This document shows positions 52,768 to 62,120 of a stretch of 64,000 nt of DNA, piece by piece. Within the stretch, counting starts at the first letter, position 1. Every line of letters starts with the position of its first letter. Origin of the DNA: RBG-13-68-16 sp050018455 (lineage in GTDB: Bacteria; Acidobacteriota; Thermoanaerobaculia; Thermoanaerobaculales; Thermoanaerobaculaceae); assembly GCA_050018455.1 (NCBI GenBank), contig JBEKAA010000019.1, forward strand, positions 77,525 to 141,524. Direction: 5' to 3'. The notes under the pieces are model-generated. The model did no database searches, was not told where the DNA came from, and saw only the letters and a list, made by a program, of their open reading frames with translations. A program made the position numbers and the translations under genes.

Positions 52768-52891
52768 GTGGTGGGGCGACGAACCCTTCGCGCGCGAGGA
52801 CTTCGACGTCGCCACCACCGACGGCTCCCTCCTGCGCGTCTACTTCGACCGCCTCGAGCGCCGCTGGTTCGCGGACGGCGTGTATGACTGA
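52637..52891 (+). pseudogene. imuB: Detached C-terminal domain of ImuB
   Basis: In a frame one base off from the main imuB ORF, the segment VLRAFRPPRAAKVDAVDGRP, GIVVGWAGPYRFVGEWWGDE, FAREDFDVATTDGSLLRVYF and RRWFADGVYD is a standard ImuB C-terminal domain with the usual YD-type end. Its frame is open from an ATG at 52262 through the repeat, so a separate peptide could in principle be made. The simplest reading is that the repeat insertion shifted the frame. Confidence 0.8.
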
Positions 52892-52920
52892 CCGTGGTTT
52901 CCGTTCGAAGAGGGACAAAT

Positions 52921-53004
52921 GTAGGGGCGGCCCTTGCGGCCGCCCGCGGGTGGGAGGAGGAAGGAATGAACACGACGACGGGCGGGGGCAAGCCCCGCCC
53001 CTAC
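52921..53004. repeat. REPIN on the 3' side of the RAYT gene
   Basis: GTAGGGGCGG...GCCGCCC and GGGCGGGGGCAAGCCCCGCC...CTAC lie in inverted orientation around a 34-bp spacer. The last bases touch the RAYT stop codon. Confidence 0.8.
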
Positions 53005-53468
53005 ACCTCAAAGACGAAGGATCCACAGAGGGGATAGCTGTGGAAGTCTGCGACAAGCCCCTTGCGAACAGGGTTGAAGAGAATGTAGAGCGCCGCGTCG
53101 CGGAGATCGTCACTCCGCCGCAGCGCGTGATCGTAGAAACCACGCTGCCAGAACCTTCGGCTCTCCCCCTCTTGCCTCTGCACGCGGTAGCACTCCGATT
53201 TCCATGCCCCGACGAAAGAGGGAAGCGGGGAGTTGGAGGTGCTCTCAACGAGAAGATGAACGTGATCGGGCTTGAGGCAATACGCGAAAACACGATTGCC
53301 CGTGCGGGCGCTGAGCTCATCGAGAAGTTGGATGCACTTGATACCGAAGCCGATGTCACGAAAGGTGTCCGCCCGGGGATGCGTCCCGAGTGTGACAGAG
53401 AAGACGCGCCCATCGTCATGGTAGACACCGGCGTCCAACCTTATGAGCTTTCGCTGGGGGAGCTCCAT
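53001..53468 (-). CDS. REP-associated tyrosine transposase (RAYT, IS200-like HUH enzyme)
   Basis: This 155-aa Y1-type transposase nicks single-stranded REP DNA. The HUH motif is YCLKPDHVHLLVE (about 63-75) and the catalytic Tyr is expected in AALYILFNPVRKGLV (about 124-138). FWQRGFYDHALRRSDDLRDA is a strong RAYT signature. REP palindromes flank it on both sides (52921-53004 and 53515-53540), the standard arrangement for RAYT genes. It lies between imuB and dnaE2 on the opposite strand, so it interrupts the mutasome operon. It looks intact. Confidence 0.9.
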   Translation of the reverse strand: MELPQRKLIRLDAGVYHDDGRVFSVTLGTHPRADTFRDIGFGIKCIQLLDELSARTGNRVFAYCLKPDHVHLLVESTSNSPLPSFVGAWKSECYRVQRQEGESRRFWQRGFYDHALRRSDDLRDAALYILFNPVRKGLVADFHSYPLCGSFVFEV

Positions 53469-53514
53469 CGTCGTTTATTGCAACGTAGCACGTTGGACGA
53501 CGGGGTCGCCAGAG

Positions 53515-53590
53515 CGGGCGGGGGCAAGCCCCGCCCCTACACCATGAAGTTGGAGAGTTCCAATGTAGGGGCGGCCCTTGCGGCCGCCCG
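53515..53590. repeat. REP pair on the 5' side of the RAYT gene
   Basis: GGGCGGGGGCAAGCCCCGCC (53515-53540) is followed by ACCATGAAGTTGGAGAGTTC and by GTAGGGGCGGCCCTTGCGGC (53564-53590). The middle ATG (53544) is in the dnaE2 frame. Confidence 0.8.
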
Positions 53591-55019
53591 CGGGCGGACC
53601 GGAGCCCGGTGCCCGAACCCCGAACCCCGGTATTGCGAGCTGCACGCGCACACGGCGTTCTCGTTCCTGGAGGGGGCGAGCGAGCCGGAGGCGCTGGCGG
53701 AGCGGGCGGCGACGCTCGGGTTGCCCGCCGTGGCGGTGGCCGACCGCGGCGGCGTGTACGGCACCCCGCGCTTCCACAAGGCCGCGAAGGCGGCGGGCAT
53801 CGAGGCGATCGCCAGCGCCGAGGCGGTGCTCGAGGACGGCTCGCGCCTGCCTTTGCTCGTCCAGAGCGCGCGCGGCTGGTCGAGCCTGTGTCGGTTGCTC
53901 ACCGACGGCGCGCTGGGAGGACGAGGCGGCGGGCGGGGGCAAGCCCCGCCTCTACACCATGAAGTTGGAGAGTTCCAATGTAGGGGCGGCCCTTGCGGCC
54001 GCCCGCAGGTGGGAGGGGGAAGGAACGAACACGACGACGGGCGGGGGCAAGGCCCGCCTCTACACCATGAAGTCGGGAGGTCCCAATGTAGGGGCGGCCC
54101 TTGCGGCCGCCCGCGAGTGGGCGAAAGCGACACACAAGGCAGCGGGCGGGGGCAAGCCCCGCCCCTACACCGGCCGAGTAAAGGGGAAGGGCGAATCTCG
54201 TGGGAGCTGGTCGAGGAGCACGCGGCGGGACTGGTGGCGCTCGTCGGCGGGGCGAGCGGGCCGCTGGTGCGGGCGCTGGAGCAGGGGGGCGAGGACGCGG
54301 CCGCCGGCGTGTTGCGCCGCCTCGCCGGGATCTTCGGAACTGAGCGCGTGGCGGTCGAGGTGCAGCGCCACCAGCGGCGCGGCGAAGGGGCGCGCAACGC
54401 CGCCCTCGTGCGCCTCGCACGCGCGGCCGGCGTGCGGGTGGTGGCGACGCAGGACGCGCTGTGCGCCAGGGCCGACGACGGCCCGCTCGCGGACGTGCTC
54501 GCCTGCATCCGCGAGCACCGCACCCTCGACGCGGCGGGGACGCTGCTCGAGCCCAACCGGGCGCGCCGCCTGCGCTCGCCTGCCGAGATGGCGCTGCTGT
54601 TCGCCGACCTCCCCGAGGCGGTCGCGAACACCTCCCTCATCGCCGAGGCGTGCCCGTTCCGCCTGCACCAGCTCCCGTACCGCTTCCCGTCGGCGCGCCT
54701 GGAGGACGGGCGGGACGAGGCCGAGGAGCTGCGGGCGCGCGTCGCGGACGGCGCGCGTGAGCGCTACGGCGACCCTGCGCCGAAAGTCCGCGCGCAGCTC
54801 GAGCGCGAGCTGGCGCTCATCGCGAAGCTCGGCCTCGCCGGGTACTTCCTCGTCGTCCACGACATCGTTCGCTTCTGCCGCGCGCGCGGCATCCTCGCGC
54901 AGGGGCGCGGCTCGGCGGCCAACTCGGCGGTGTGCTACGCGCTCTCGATCACCGCGGTGGACCCGGTCGCGATGGAGCTGCTGTTCGAGCGCTTCCTCTC
55001 CGAGGAGCGCGGCGAGTAG
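53544..55019 (+). pseudogene. dnaE2: Error-prone DNA polymerase DnaE2, fragment 1 (PHP domain to palm)
   Basis: YCELHAHTAFSFLEGASEPE, GLPAVAVADRGGVYGTPRFH and IEAIASAEAVLEDGSRLPLL are the PHP domain of DnaE2. Later KLGLAGYFLVVHDIVRFCRA and ILAQGRGSAANSAVCYALSI are the start of the palm. The PHP domain carries an in-frame array of three REP units (53931-54168). The frame ends at an in-frame TAG (55017-55019) after FLSEERGE. Family knowledge predicts the text to continue directly with P-D-I-D-x-D, and it does, on the other side of the stop. The ATG at 53544 is inside a REP spacer, so the native start may have been replaced. Confidence 0.85.
53931..54168. repeat. In-frame tandem REP array in dnaE2, 108-bp unit
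   Basis: REP palindromes alternate in orientation at 53931-53955, 53980-54004, 54039-54063, 54088-54112 and 54144-54168. The repeated unit (for example ATG 53959 to ATG 54067) is 108 bp, and the next interval is 105 bp. All are multiples of three, so the dnaE2 frame stays open and encodes 36-aa repeats containing GRGQAPPLHHEVG and CRGGPCGRP. Confidence 0.85.
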
Positions 55020-56474
<1,455 letters not shown>

Positions 56475-57146
56475 GGGACTCCGTACGGAGGCGGCGCGGC
56501 GGATCGAGGCGGAATCGGGGAAGGCGCCGTTCGCCTCGGTGCGCGAGGTGGCGGCGCGCTGCTCTCTGCGCGACGACGAACTCGCGGCGCTCGCCGAGGT
56601 GGGCGCGTTCGCCTCGTTGGGCCAGACCCGCCGCTCCGCGCTGTGGCAGGTCTCGGCCCTGGACGGCCGCCGCCCGCCGCTCGCGCAGGCGATGCAGCCC
56701 GACCCGGGGCCGAGCCCGCTGCCGGAGATGACCTTGCGCGAGCGCTACGTCGCCGACTACCGGGGCGCCGGCATGACCATAGGCCGCCACCCGCTCGCCA
56801 TGCGGCGCGCCGAGCTCGCCGCCCGCGGCATCCTCTCGGCGGCGGACCTCGCCCGCGCGCGCGACGGCGCGCTCGTGCGAATCGGCGGCGCGGTCATCGT
56901 CCGCCAGCGCCCCTACACCGCCAAGGGGATGTGCTTCATGACCCTGGAGGACGAGACCGGCTTCGCCAACGTCGCCGTCGCCCCGGCCGCCTTCGAGCTC
57001 CAGCGCGCCGTCATCACGGGGAGCCCGCTGCTCGAGGTCGAAGGCCGCGCCCAGGCGCGCGACGGCGTCGTTACCGTGCTCGCCGGCCGCTGCGCTCCGC
57101 TGTTCGCGTCCGCGCCGGTGCCGCCGTCGCGCGACTTTCACTGAGA

Positions 57147-57495
57147 CCGTTCGAACGTTCGAACGTTCGAAGGTTCAAGAGCAACAGAGGAGCAGGGGTG
57201 CAGAGGAGCGGAGGAGCGGAGGAGAAGAGGCGGTTCGAAGGTTCGAAAGTTCGAAGGTTCAAGAGCAGCGGAGGAGCAGGGGTGCAGAGGAGCGGAGGAG
57301 AAGAGGCGGTTCGAGGGTTCGAACGTTCGAAGGTTCAAAAGCAGCAGAGGAGCAGGGGTGCAGAGGAGCGGATGGGCAGAGGCGGTTCGAAGGCTCAGCC
57401 GAAGCCGAGGAGCAGAGGTGCTGAGGAGCAGGGGAGCCAGAAACACCGGAAGGTCATGTAGTGCGCTCCCTCCCGCTCCTCTGCTCCCCGGCTGG
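57147..57495. repeat. 76-bp tandem repeat of GTTCGAAGG and GAGCAGAGG blocks
   Basis: CGGTTCGA block starts recur at 57231, 57307 and 57383, exactly 76 bp apart, with an 84-bp first unit from 57147. Each unit is a middle-shell run followed by an outer-shell run. CTCCCGCTCCTCTGCTCCCC (57474-57489) and CCTTCGGAGGGTTCG (57541-) are the partial complements. No gene is visible between 57145 and 57615. Units are not CRISPR-like because there are no unique spacers. Confidence 0.8.
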
Positions 57496-57565
57496 CGGCG
57501 GCCGTTGGAGGCTCGCGCTGCCGATAGATGGACCTGCGAACCTTCGGAGGGTTCGAGAACCGAGA

Positions 57566-57594
57566 TTGACATGAAACCAAAATGAAACCATAAT
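57566..57594 (+). promoter_or_regulatory. Promoter and direct-repeat operator of the toxin-antitoxin pair
   Basis: TTGACA (57566-57571) is followed after exactly 17 bases by CATAAT (57589-57594). A direct repeat ATGAAACCA occurs at 57571-57579 and 57582-57590, inside the promoter, and is a likely binding site for the antitoxin. Confidence 0.65.
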
Positions 57595-57615
57595 GGAATC
57601 AGCGGAGGCGAGCCG

Positions 57616-57858
57616 ATGGCCACGGTCACAATCAAAGGAATCTCGGACGCCGTCTACCGACGCCTCAAGAAGGTCGCACTGGCGAACCGCCGGAGCGTCA
57701 ACCGCGAGATCATCATGCGGCTCGAGCGCAGCCTGCACGACCGCTCAGTCAACGCCGAGGAAATCCTGACCGCCGCACGGCAGGTTCGCGGGGGACTGGG
57801 AGCCGTCTGGATCACCGCTGACGAACTGGAAGCCGCCAAGGACGGGGAACGGCCGTGA
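57616..57858 (+). CDS. Ribbon-helix-helix antitoxin (FitA/VapB type)
   Basis: This 80-aa DNA-binding antitoxin has an Arc/CopG-type N-terminus (ATVTIKGISDAVYRRLKKVA, then NRRSVNREIIMRLER) with an acidic, flexible C-terminus that would wrap the toxin. GCGGAGGCGAGCCG precedes the ATG. The stop overlaps the toxin's GTG. It probably represses its own promoter. FitA is a closer fit than classical AbrB-type VapB. Confidence 0.9.
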   Translation: MATVTIKGISDAVYRRLKKVALANRRSVNREIIMRLERSLHDRSVNAEEILTAARQVRGGLGAVWITADELEAAKDGERP

Positions 57859-58256
57859 TCGTCGTCGACACCAACGTGATTGCCTCGCTCTACCTCCCGG
57901 GACCCCAAACCGACGCGACCGAGCGGGCCGTCACGAAGGAACCGCGCTGGGCCGCGCCGCTGCTCTGGCGCAGCGAGCTGCGCAACGTCCTCGGCGTCCT
58001 GGCCCGAACCGGTAGGTGCACGCTGAGCGAGGCGCTCGTCGTCATGAACGCGGCGCTCGTCCTCCTCGAGGGCAGCGAGTACGAGGTGGCGAGCGGCGAA
58101 GTGCTGCGCCTGGCCGGCGAGAGCGGGTGCTCTGCCTACGACTGCGAGTTCGTGGCCCTTGCCAGGGACCTCCACGTGCCGCTCGTGACCCTCGACCGGG
58201 AGATCCTCGATCGTTTTCCACGGGTCGCCGTCCCGCTCGACCGGTTTGCGGGGTAG
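57855..58256 (+). CDS. PIN-domain toxin (VapC/FitB type)
   Basis: This 133-aa PIN ribonuclease toxin starts at a GTG overlapping the antitoxin stop. Acidic active-site residues are visible: Asp5 in VVDTNVIASLYLPG, Glu in WRSELRNVLGVLA, Asp in CSAYDCEFVALAR and Asp in VTLDREILDRFP. It would cleave RNA, commonly tRNA, when freed from the antitoxin. The pair lies in a repeat-rich zone, compatible with horizontal gain. Confidence 0.92.
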   Translation: MIVVDTNVIASLYLPGPQTDATERAVTKEPRWAAPLLWRSELRNVLGVLARTGRCTLSEALVVMNAALVLLEGSEYEVASGEVLRLAGESGCSAYDCEFVALARDLHVPLVTLDREILDRFPRVAVPLDRFAG

Positions 58257-58317
58257 TCAGCGTGTGGAGATAGGCAGGGCACCGAACCACCGGGCACAGG
58301 GCGCAGGGAAGGACAAA

Positions 58318-58400
58318 AGCGGAGGGGCAGAGGCGGTTCGAAGGTTCGCAGATTCGAACGTTCGAAAGTTCAACGGCAGCGGAGGAGCAGAGGGGCAGAG
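58318..58400. repeat. Nested-repeat half-element
   Basis: AGCGGAGGGGCAGAGG is followed by GGTTCGAAGGTTCGCAG and TTCGAACGTTCGAAAGTTC, then GCAGCGGAGGAGCAGAGG. No complement follows closely. It belongs to the same word family as 57147-57495. Confidence 0.6.
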
Positions 58401-58440
58401 AGATTCGAATGCTCGATGTAGCGGCCGGCTGGCGTCGCTT

Positions 58441-58930
58441 CTGTGGAGCGCGCCCTGCGGGCGTGCTCCTGCGGCGCTCTCACAAAACGACCAAAGCACG
58501 CGCAGGGTGCTGCCCAAAGACAGGTGGCGACGGGGCCGCCTCGCGGCAAGGCTGATTATTGCGAGGAGCGAAGCGACGACGTGGGGGAAGCGATCTCGTC
58601 CCCAATCCGGTGCCCTGAACCTCCGTAAACCGCGAATTCGCTTCGGCGACCTGTCCCGCGACAGCGGGATTCGCTCCTCGCGATCTTCATGAGCCGTGGG
58701 CTCACCCCGGGCCATGAACGTGGTATTTGGAAAGGCAGGGCCAGTGGGGACCGTCTGTATCGCGACCTCGTTTCACGGGCGGCCGCAAGGGCCGCCCCTA
58801 CAGAAACAGAGACGACCCTCACCCGGAAATGCTGTGCATCTTCTTGTGTAGAAGCGGGGCTTGCCCCCGCCCTCGGTCCGCAGATCGCCACAGGCTGGGA
58901 AGACTCTCTGGACAATGACAGACAATCCTC
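58441..58930. repeat. Repeat mosaic without genes
   Basis: The 58257-59076 gap has no supportable gene. It holds GAGCGCGCCCTGCGGGCGTG (58446-), the element ATTGCGAGGAGCGAAGCGAC...GGGGGAAGCGATCTCG (58557-58598), a diverged relative at 58640-58690, and two REP singlets (58777-58801 and 58848-58872). Confidence 0.65.
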
Positions 58931-58964
58931 TACGACTGATGGCAAATCGGTATCAGAGGAGCGG

Positions 58965-58980
58965 TATACTAAACTTTAGT
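58965..58980 (+). promoter_or_regulatory. -10 box TATACT with overlapping palindrome
   Basis: TATACT (58965-58970) overlaps the perfect palindrome ACTAAA-C-TTTAGT (58968-58980), about 100 bases before the membrane-protein gene at 59077. No clear -35 box was found. The palindrome may be an operator. Confidence 0.4.
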
Positions 58981-59076
58981 CAACAGAAGTCTCCTGTTCA
59001 ATGTGTCCGCGATCGAGGTGGGCGTGAGGACCGGTCGGGGCGGATGGCCGGCCGGCGGTCGGAGGAGGAGACACCG

Positions 59077-59448
59077 ATGAAGAAGCCGGTTCGGCGATTG
59101 CTGTACTGGACGCCCAGAGTCTTCTGCATCGCGCTTGCCGCTTTCATCAGCATGTTCGCCGCTGATGTTTTCGAGCATGCAGGAGGCTTCTGGCAAACGG
59201 TTCTCGTCCTCCTGATACACCTGATCCCGACGTTCGTGATCGTCGGTGTGCTCGTGGCCTCGTGGCGCAGGGAGTGGATCGGCGGGGTTCTCCTTATCGC
59301 GTTGGCGGTGCTCTATGTGGTCTGGGCGCGGAACAGACCCTTCTTCGGGTGGACGGTCTTTCTCCTGATACCCGGGCCGCTCCTTCTGACCGGGGCGCTG
59401 TTCCTGCTCAACTGGCGCTACCGGGCGGAGCTCCGCACTGGTACTTGA
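59077..59448 (+). CDS. Small four-helix membrane protein
   Basis: This 123-aa inner-membrane protein has hydrophobic segments VFCIALAAFISMFAADVF, TVLVLLIHLIPTFVIVGVL, GGVLLIALAVLYVVW and VFLLIPGPLLLTGALFLLNW, with the short Trp/Arg loop ASWRREWIG. It resembles small DUF7670-like membrane proteins, but I cannot name the family with certainty. The ATG follows GGAGGAGGAGACACCG; the upstream in-frame extension is rejected. Confidence 0.75.
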   Translation: MKKPVRRLLYWTPRVFCIALAAFISMFAADVFEHAGGFWQTVLVLLIHLIPTFVIVGVLVASWRREWIGGVLLIALAVLYVVWARNRPFFGWTVFLLIPGPLLLTGALFLLNWRYRAELRTGT

Positions 59449-59583
59449 GCTCAAGGTGTTCTTGGTGCTCCCGTCCTCCGCCAGCGTGGGGGGCCCTTGT
59501 TACCCTATGCCTGTGCCTTTCCCCATGGATGCGGCCCGGAGCGCCCGAGCAATTCGGAGCATGGAGATCGTGAAGGGAGGCTG

Positions 59584-60447
59584 ATGGCACACCCGACCGC
59601 CGTGCTGGCCCGCATTTGGGCGATCGTCTGGAGAGTGGGGGCGTTCTTCCTCGTGTGGGGCGCGCTTCTGGCCGGGTTTCTGGTCCCGTTCGGGCCGCGG
59701 CTCACGGTGTGGGAGCAGGTCCATCCGCTGCGCATCCGGCTTTACGCCGACTTCGCGGGAGCCGCCACGATCGTGGCCGCGACCTGGCTGGCGACGCGCC
59801 TTCTCGACCGCCGTCCGTTCGTCACGATCGGACTGGCGCCGCGGCGCCTGCCGCGCCAGCTCGCGCTCGGCGCCCTCGGGGGAATGGCCTGGATCGGCAT
59901 CTCCCTGGGGGCGGCGTGGCTGGGAGGGTGGCTCGCCTACCGGCCGGGCCAGGTCGTCTCGTGGGCCGCGCTGCTCGGCGCGGGCGTGGCGCTCGTGCTC
60001 AACGTCCTGACGCAGCAGCTCATCCTCTGCGGCTACGTGCTCCAGACGATACGCGCGCGCGCCGGCGCGCCGCTGGCGATGATGCTGGCCTCGGCGATGT
60101 TCGTCGGCCTCCACGCCGGGGCGTTCAAAGGCGCGTGGCTGCCTGCAGTGAACGTCTTCCTCGCCGGGTTCCTGTTCTGCACGGCGTATCAGCTCACCGG
60201 CCAGCTCTGGTTCCCGATCGGCATGCACGCCGTGTGGAACTACACCCTCGGGCCGGTGCTCGGTCTCACGGTCAGCGGCTCGCAGCACCTCGGCAGCGGC
60301 TGGCGCGCGTTCGGCCTCGCAGGCCCGGCCCGGCTCACAGGCGGCGAGTTCGGGCTCGAGGGCGGCCTGATCGTGACCGCCACGACCTGCGTGATGCTGG
60401 CGGCCGTCGCCGTGGCGCTTCGACGCGGGTCGGGCGCGGCGGGCTGA
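59584..60447 (+). CDS. CPBP-like membrane protein lacking catalytic glutamates
   Basis: This 287-aa polytopic membrane protein resembles CPBP (Abi/Rce1) proteases. Motif 2 (FVGLHAGAFKGAW) and motif 3 (MHAVWNYTLGPVLG) are present. Motif 1, which should be EExxxR, reads TQQLILCGYVLQ, so both glutamates and the Arg are gone. It is therefore probably not a protease. The ATG at 59584 follows AAGGGAGGCTG. Confidence 0.82.
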   Translation: MAHPTAVLARIWAIVWRVGAFFLVWGALLAGFLVPFGPRLTVWEQVHPLRIRLYADFAGAATIVAATWLATRLLDRRPFVTIGLAPRRLPRQLALGALGGMAWIGISLGAAWLGGWLAYRPGQVVSWAALLGAGVALVLNVLTQQLILCGYVLQTIRARAGAPLAMMLASAMFVGLHAGAFKGAWLPAVNVFLAGFLFCTAYQLTGQLWFPIGMHAVWNYTLGPVLGLTVSGSQHLGSGWRAFGLAGPARLTGGEFGLEGGLIVTATTCVMLAAVAVALRRGSGAAG

Positions 60448-60462
60448 CGACGTGGAGCGACG

Positions 60463-60660
60463 TGGGGAGCAGAGGAGCGGAGGAGCAGGGGAGCACAGAT
60501 CGTTCGAGGGTTCAGAAGTTCGTTGGAGACTGGCAAGAAGTTAAGAGTAAAACGTCAAGTGTAAGAGGTCAAAGGAAAGGCAAACACTTCAAAACCGGAT
60601 TCGTGTCCGATCCTCGTCTTCCGCTTTACCTTTGCCCTTTTCCCTTTGACCTGCAGCTTC
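60463..60660. repeat. Nested inverted repeat with three shells
   Basis: GAGCAGAGGAGCGGAGGAGC (outer), GATCGTTCGAGGGTTCAG (middle) and AAGAGGTCAAAGGAAAGGC (inner) are followed by CTCGTCTTCCGCTTTACC and TTTGCCCTTTTCCCTTTGAC (inner complement). It fills the 60448-60743 gap, which has no gene. Confidence 0.75.
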
Positions 60661-60743
60661 GAAGTTGCGCGTCGAGGGCACAGCTGGGTCTTCACGGCTT
60701 CTTCACTAAGGAACGCCACAGTCATCACGAGAGGAGGATCGCC

Positions 60744-61193
60744 ATGGCAGAACCGGCGCCGGCACATCCGCTCATGGATAGGCTCTTCGGGCCCATCGAG
60801 GACCAAGCCGTTGCGCGCGTCCTCGCGCGCAACCTGGGCGTTGGCCTGCTCGCGGTCGGCGTGATCCAGGCGGCGCTCGCTCTTGCCGCGGGACGGGACG
60901 CACTCATGGACGCCGCGGCGTTCGCGGTCACGGGAGGCCTCGTCTGGGCCACGGCGGGCCGCCTCGCCGCCGCGCTCGCCCTCGTTGCGGCCGCAGGGTC
61001 CGCGGCGCTCTCGATCGCCACCCTCGCGGTCCACACGCCTGTGAGCGGCGGGAGGAACATCCTGCTCGGCCTCGTCGCGGTCTGGATCGCGGGCCGAGCC
61101 GTCGTCGCGACGTTCGCGCGGCACCGGCTCTCGCGCGTCGGTCCGCCGCGCGAGGAGAGCGACGGCGAGCCGCCCTTCGAGCCGCCGGCCTGA
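60744..61193 (+). CDS. Small membrane protein of unknown function
   Basis: This 149-aa protein has about four membrane segments: VGLLAVGVIQAALALAAG, AAFAVTGGLVWATAGRLAAA, LALVAAAGSAALSIATL and ILLGLVAVWIAGRAVVA. Its C-terminus is charged and soluble. The ATG follows GAGGAGGATCGCC. I do not recognise the family. Nothing in the context indicates a role. Confidence 0.7.
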   Translation: MAEPAPAHPLMDRLFGPIEDQAVARVLARNLGVGLLAVGVIQAALALAAGRDALMDAAAFAVTGGLVWATAGRLAAALALVAAAGSAALSIATLAVHTPVSGGRNILLGLVAVWIAGRAVVATFARHRLSRVGPPREESDGEPPFEPPA

Positions 61194-61431
61194 GCGCGAC
61201 CGTCGGAGCGCGGCGGGCGTACAATGCTTGAGACGACGCCAACGACAACGAACGTGAATCGAGAAGTCATTGCTGCGCATTGTGTTGGCGATCAATCCAC
61301 CGGCGGGAGCGTGCCCGCTCGCTGCCCGGCCGGGCACGGAGATCGGCGCAGCCGGGCGGGCATGGCGAGGTTGAATTTGCCGGGCCGCGGCTTCATGCGG
61401 CCGCCGGATCAAAGCAGGGAGGCATAGACCG
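61194..61431. other. Intergenic region with a lone TACAAT box
   Basis: TACAAT lies at about 61220-61225, over 200 bases from the next start codon. GCGGGAGCGTGCCCGCTCGC and GCCCGGCCGGGC are palindromic. No gene is supportable on either strand. Confidence 0.35.
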
Positions 61432-61947
61432 ATGAGCAGAGCGTTCGCGATCCTGGCTTCGCTGACCCTGGCGGCCGTGTCGGCCGCGGCGCCGCCGCCG
61501 GCGTTCCAGGATCCCTTGCTCGATCGCATGACCGGGACGTGGGTCCTCCGGGGCACCATCGCCGGGCGGGAGACGACGCACGACATCGTGGGCGATTGGG
61601 TCCTCGGCCATCAGTACGTGCGCCTCCACGAGGTGTCGCGCGAGAAGAGCGCCGGCGGACAGCCCGAGTACGAGGCGATCGTCTTCATCGGCTGGGACGA
61701 AAAGGCGGGCGGGTACGCGTGCCTGTGGCTCGACTCGACCGGCGGCGGCGGACTCTCGGCCCAGGCGATCGGGCATGGCCGGCGCAACGGGGACGAGATC
61801 GCGTTCCTGTTCAGGGGCTCGGACGGCAGCACCTTCCACACGACGTTCGCGTACGCGAGGGACGCAGGCACGTGGCAGTGGCTGATGGATGGAGAAGATC
61901 GTGGCAAGCTTCAGCCCTTCGCGCGGGTGCGGCTCACGAAGGAGTAG
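61432..61947 (+). CDS. Exported DUF1579-like / lipocalin-like protein
   Basis: This 171-aa protein has a signal peptide (FAILASLTLAAVSAAAPPP). The mature part is beta-rich: LLDRMTGTWVLRGTIAGRET, HDIVGDWVLGHQYVRLHEVS, YEAIVFIGWDEKAGGYACLW and WLMDGEDRGKLQPFARVRL. This pattern (an opening GTW and repeated antiparallel strands) fits the DUF1579/THAP4-like calycin group. Ligand and role are unknown. Confidence 0.75.
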   Translation: MSRAFAILASLTLAAVSAAAPPPAFQDPLLDRMTGTWVLRGTIAGRETTHDIVGDWVLGHQYVRLHEVSREKSAGGQPEYEAIVFIGWDEKAGGYACLWLDSTGGGGLSAQAIGHGRRNGDEIAFLFRGSDGSTFHTTFAYARDAGTWQWLMDGEDRGKLQPFARVRLTKE

Positions 61948-62051
61948 ACGGAAGGCAGGCCGCGGTGCGATGCGCCGTCGGCACGTGCGGTGTCCTTCGC
62001 TGGTTGGCAGCGGTCCAGTTCTCTTGACTCGCGGCAGCCGCCCGGCCCGGC

Positions 62052-62080
62052 TTGACGCCGGATCGGCACGGCCCGAGAAT
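62052..62080 (+). promoter_or_regulatory. Promoter of the integron integrase
   Basis: TTGACG (62052-62057) and GAGAAT (62075-62080) are separated by exactly 17 bases. A start at 62079 would lie in the promoter, which favours the ATG at 62121. Confidence 0.5.
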
Positions 62081-62120
62081 GGAATCACCGTCCACGCCAC
62101 TTCGGGAAGAGGGGATTGGT

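Noticed and set aside
55017..55019. TAG as a recoded sense codon in this organism
   Set aside because: pilT, trpS, lptE, the NifU-like gene, the DUF4388 gene and vapC all end with TAG at the expected place, so TAG is a normal stop. Local read-through remains possible.
56643..57461. 272-codon frame across the dnaE2 tail and the 76-bp repeat
   Set aside because: It is a shadow of DnaE2 fragment 3 in another frame followed by low-complexity repeat. No protein features.
57147..57495. CRISPR array
   Set aside because: Units are contiguous 76-bp tandem repeats without unique spacers, and no cas gene is present.
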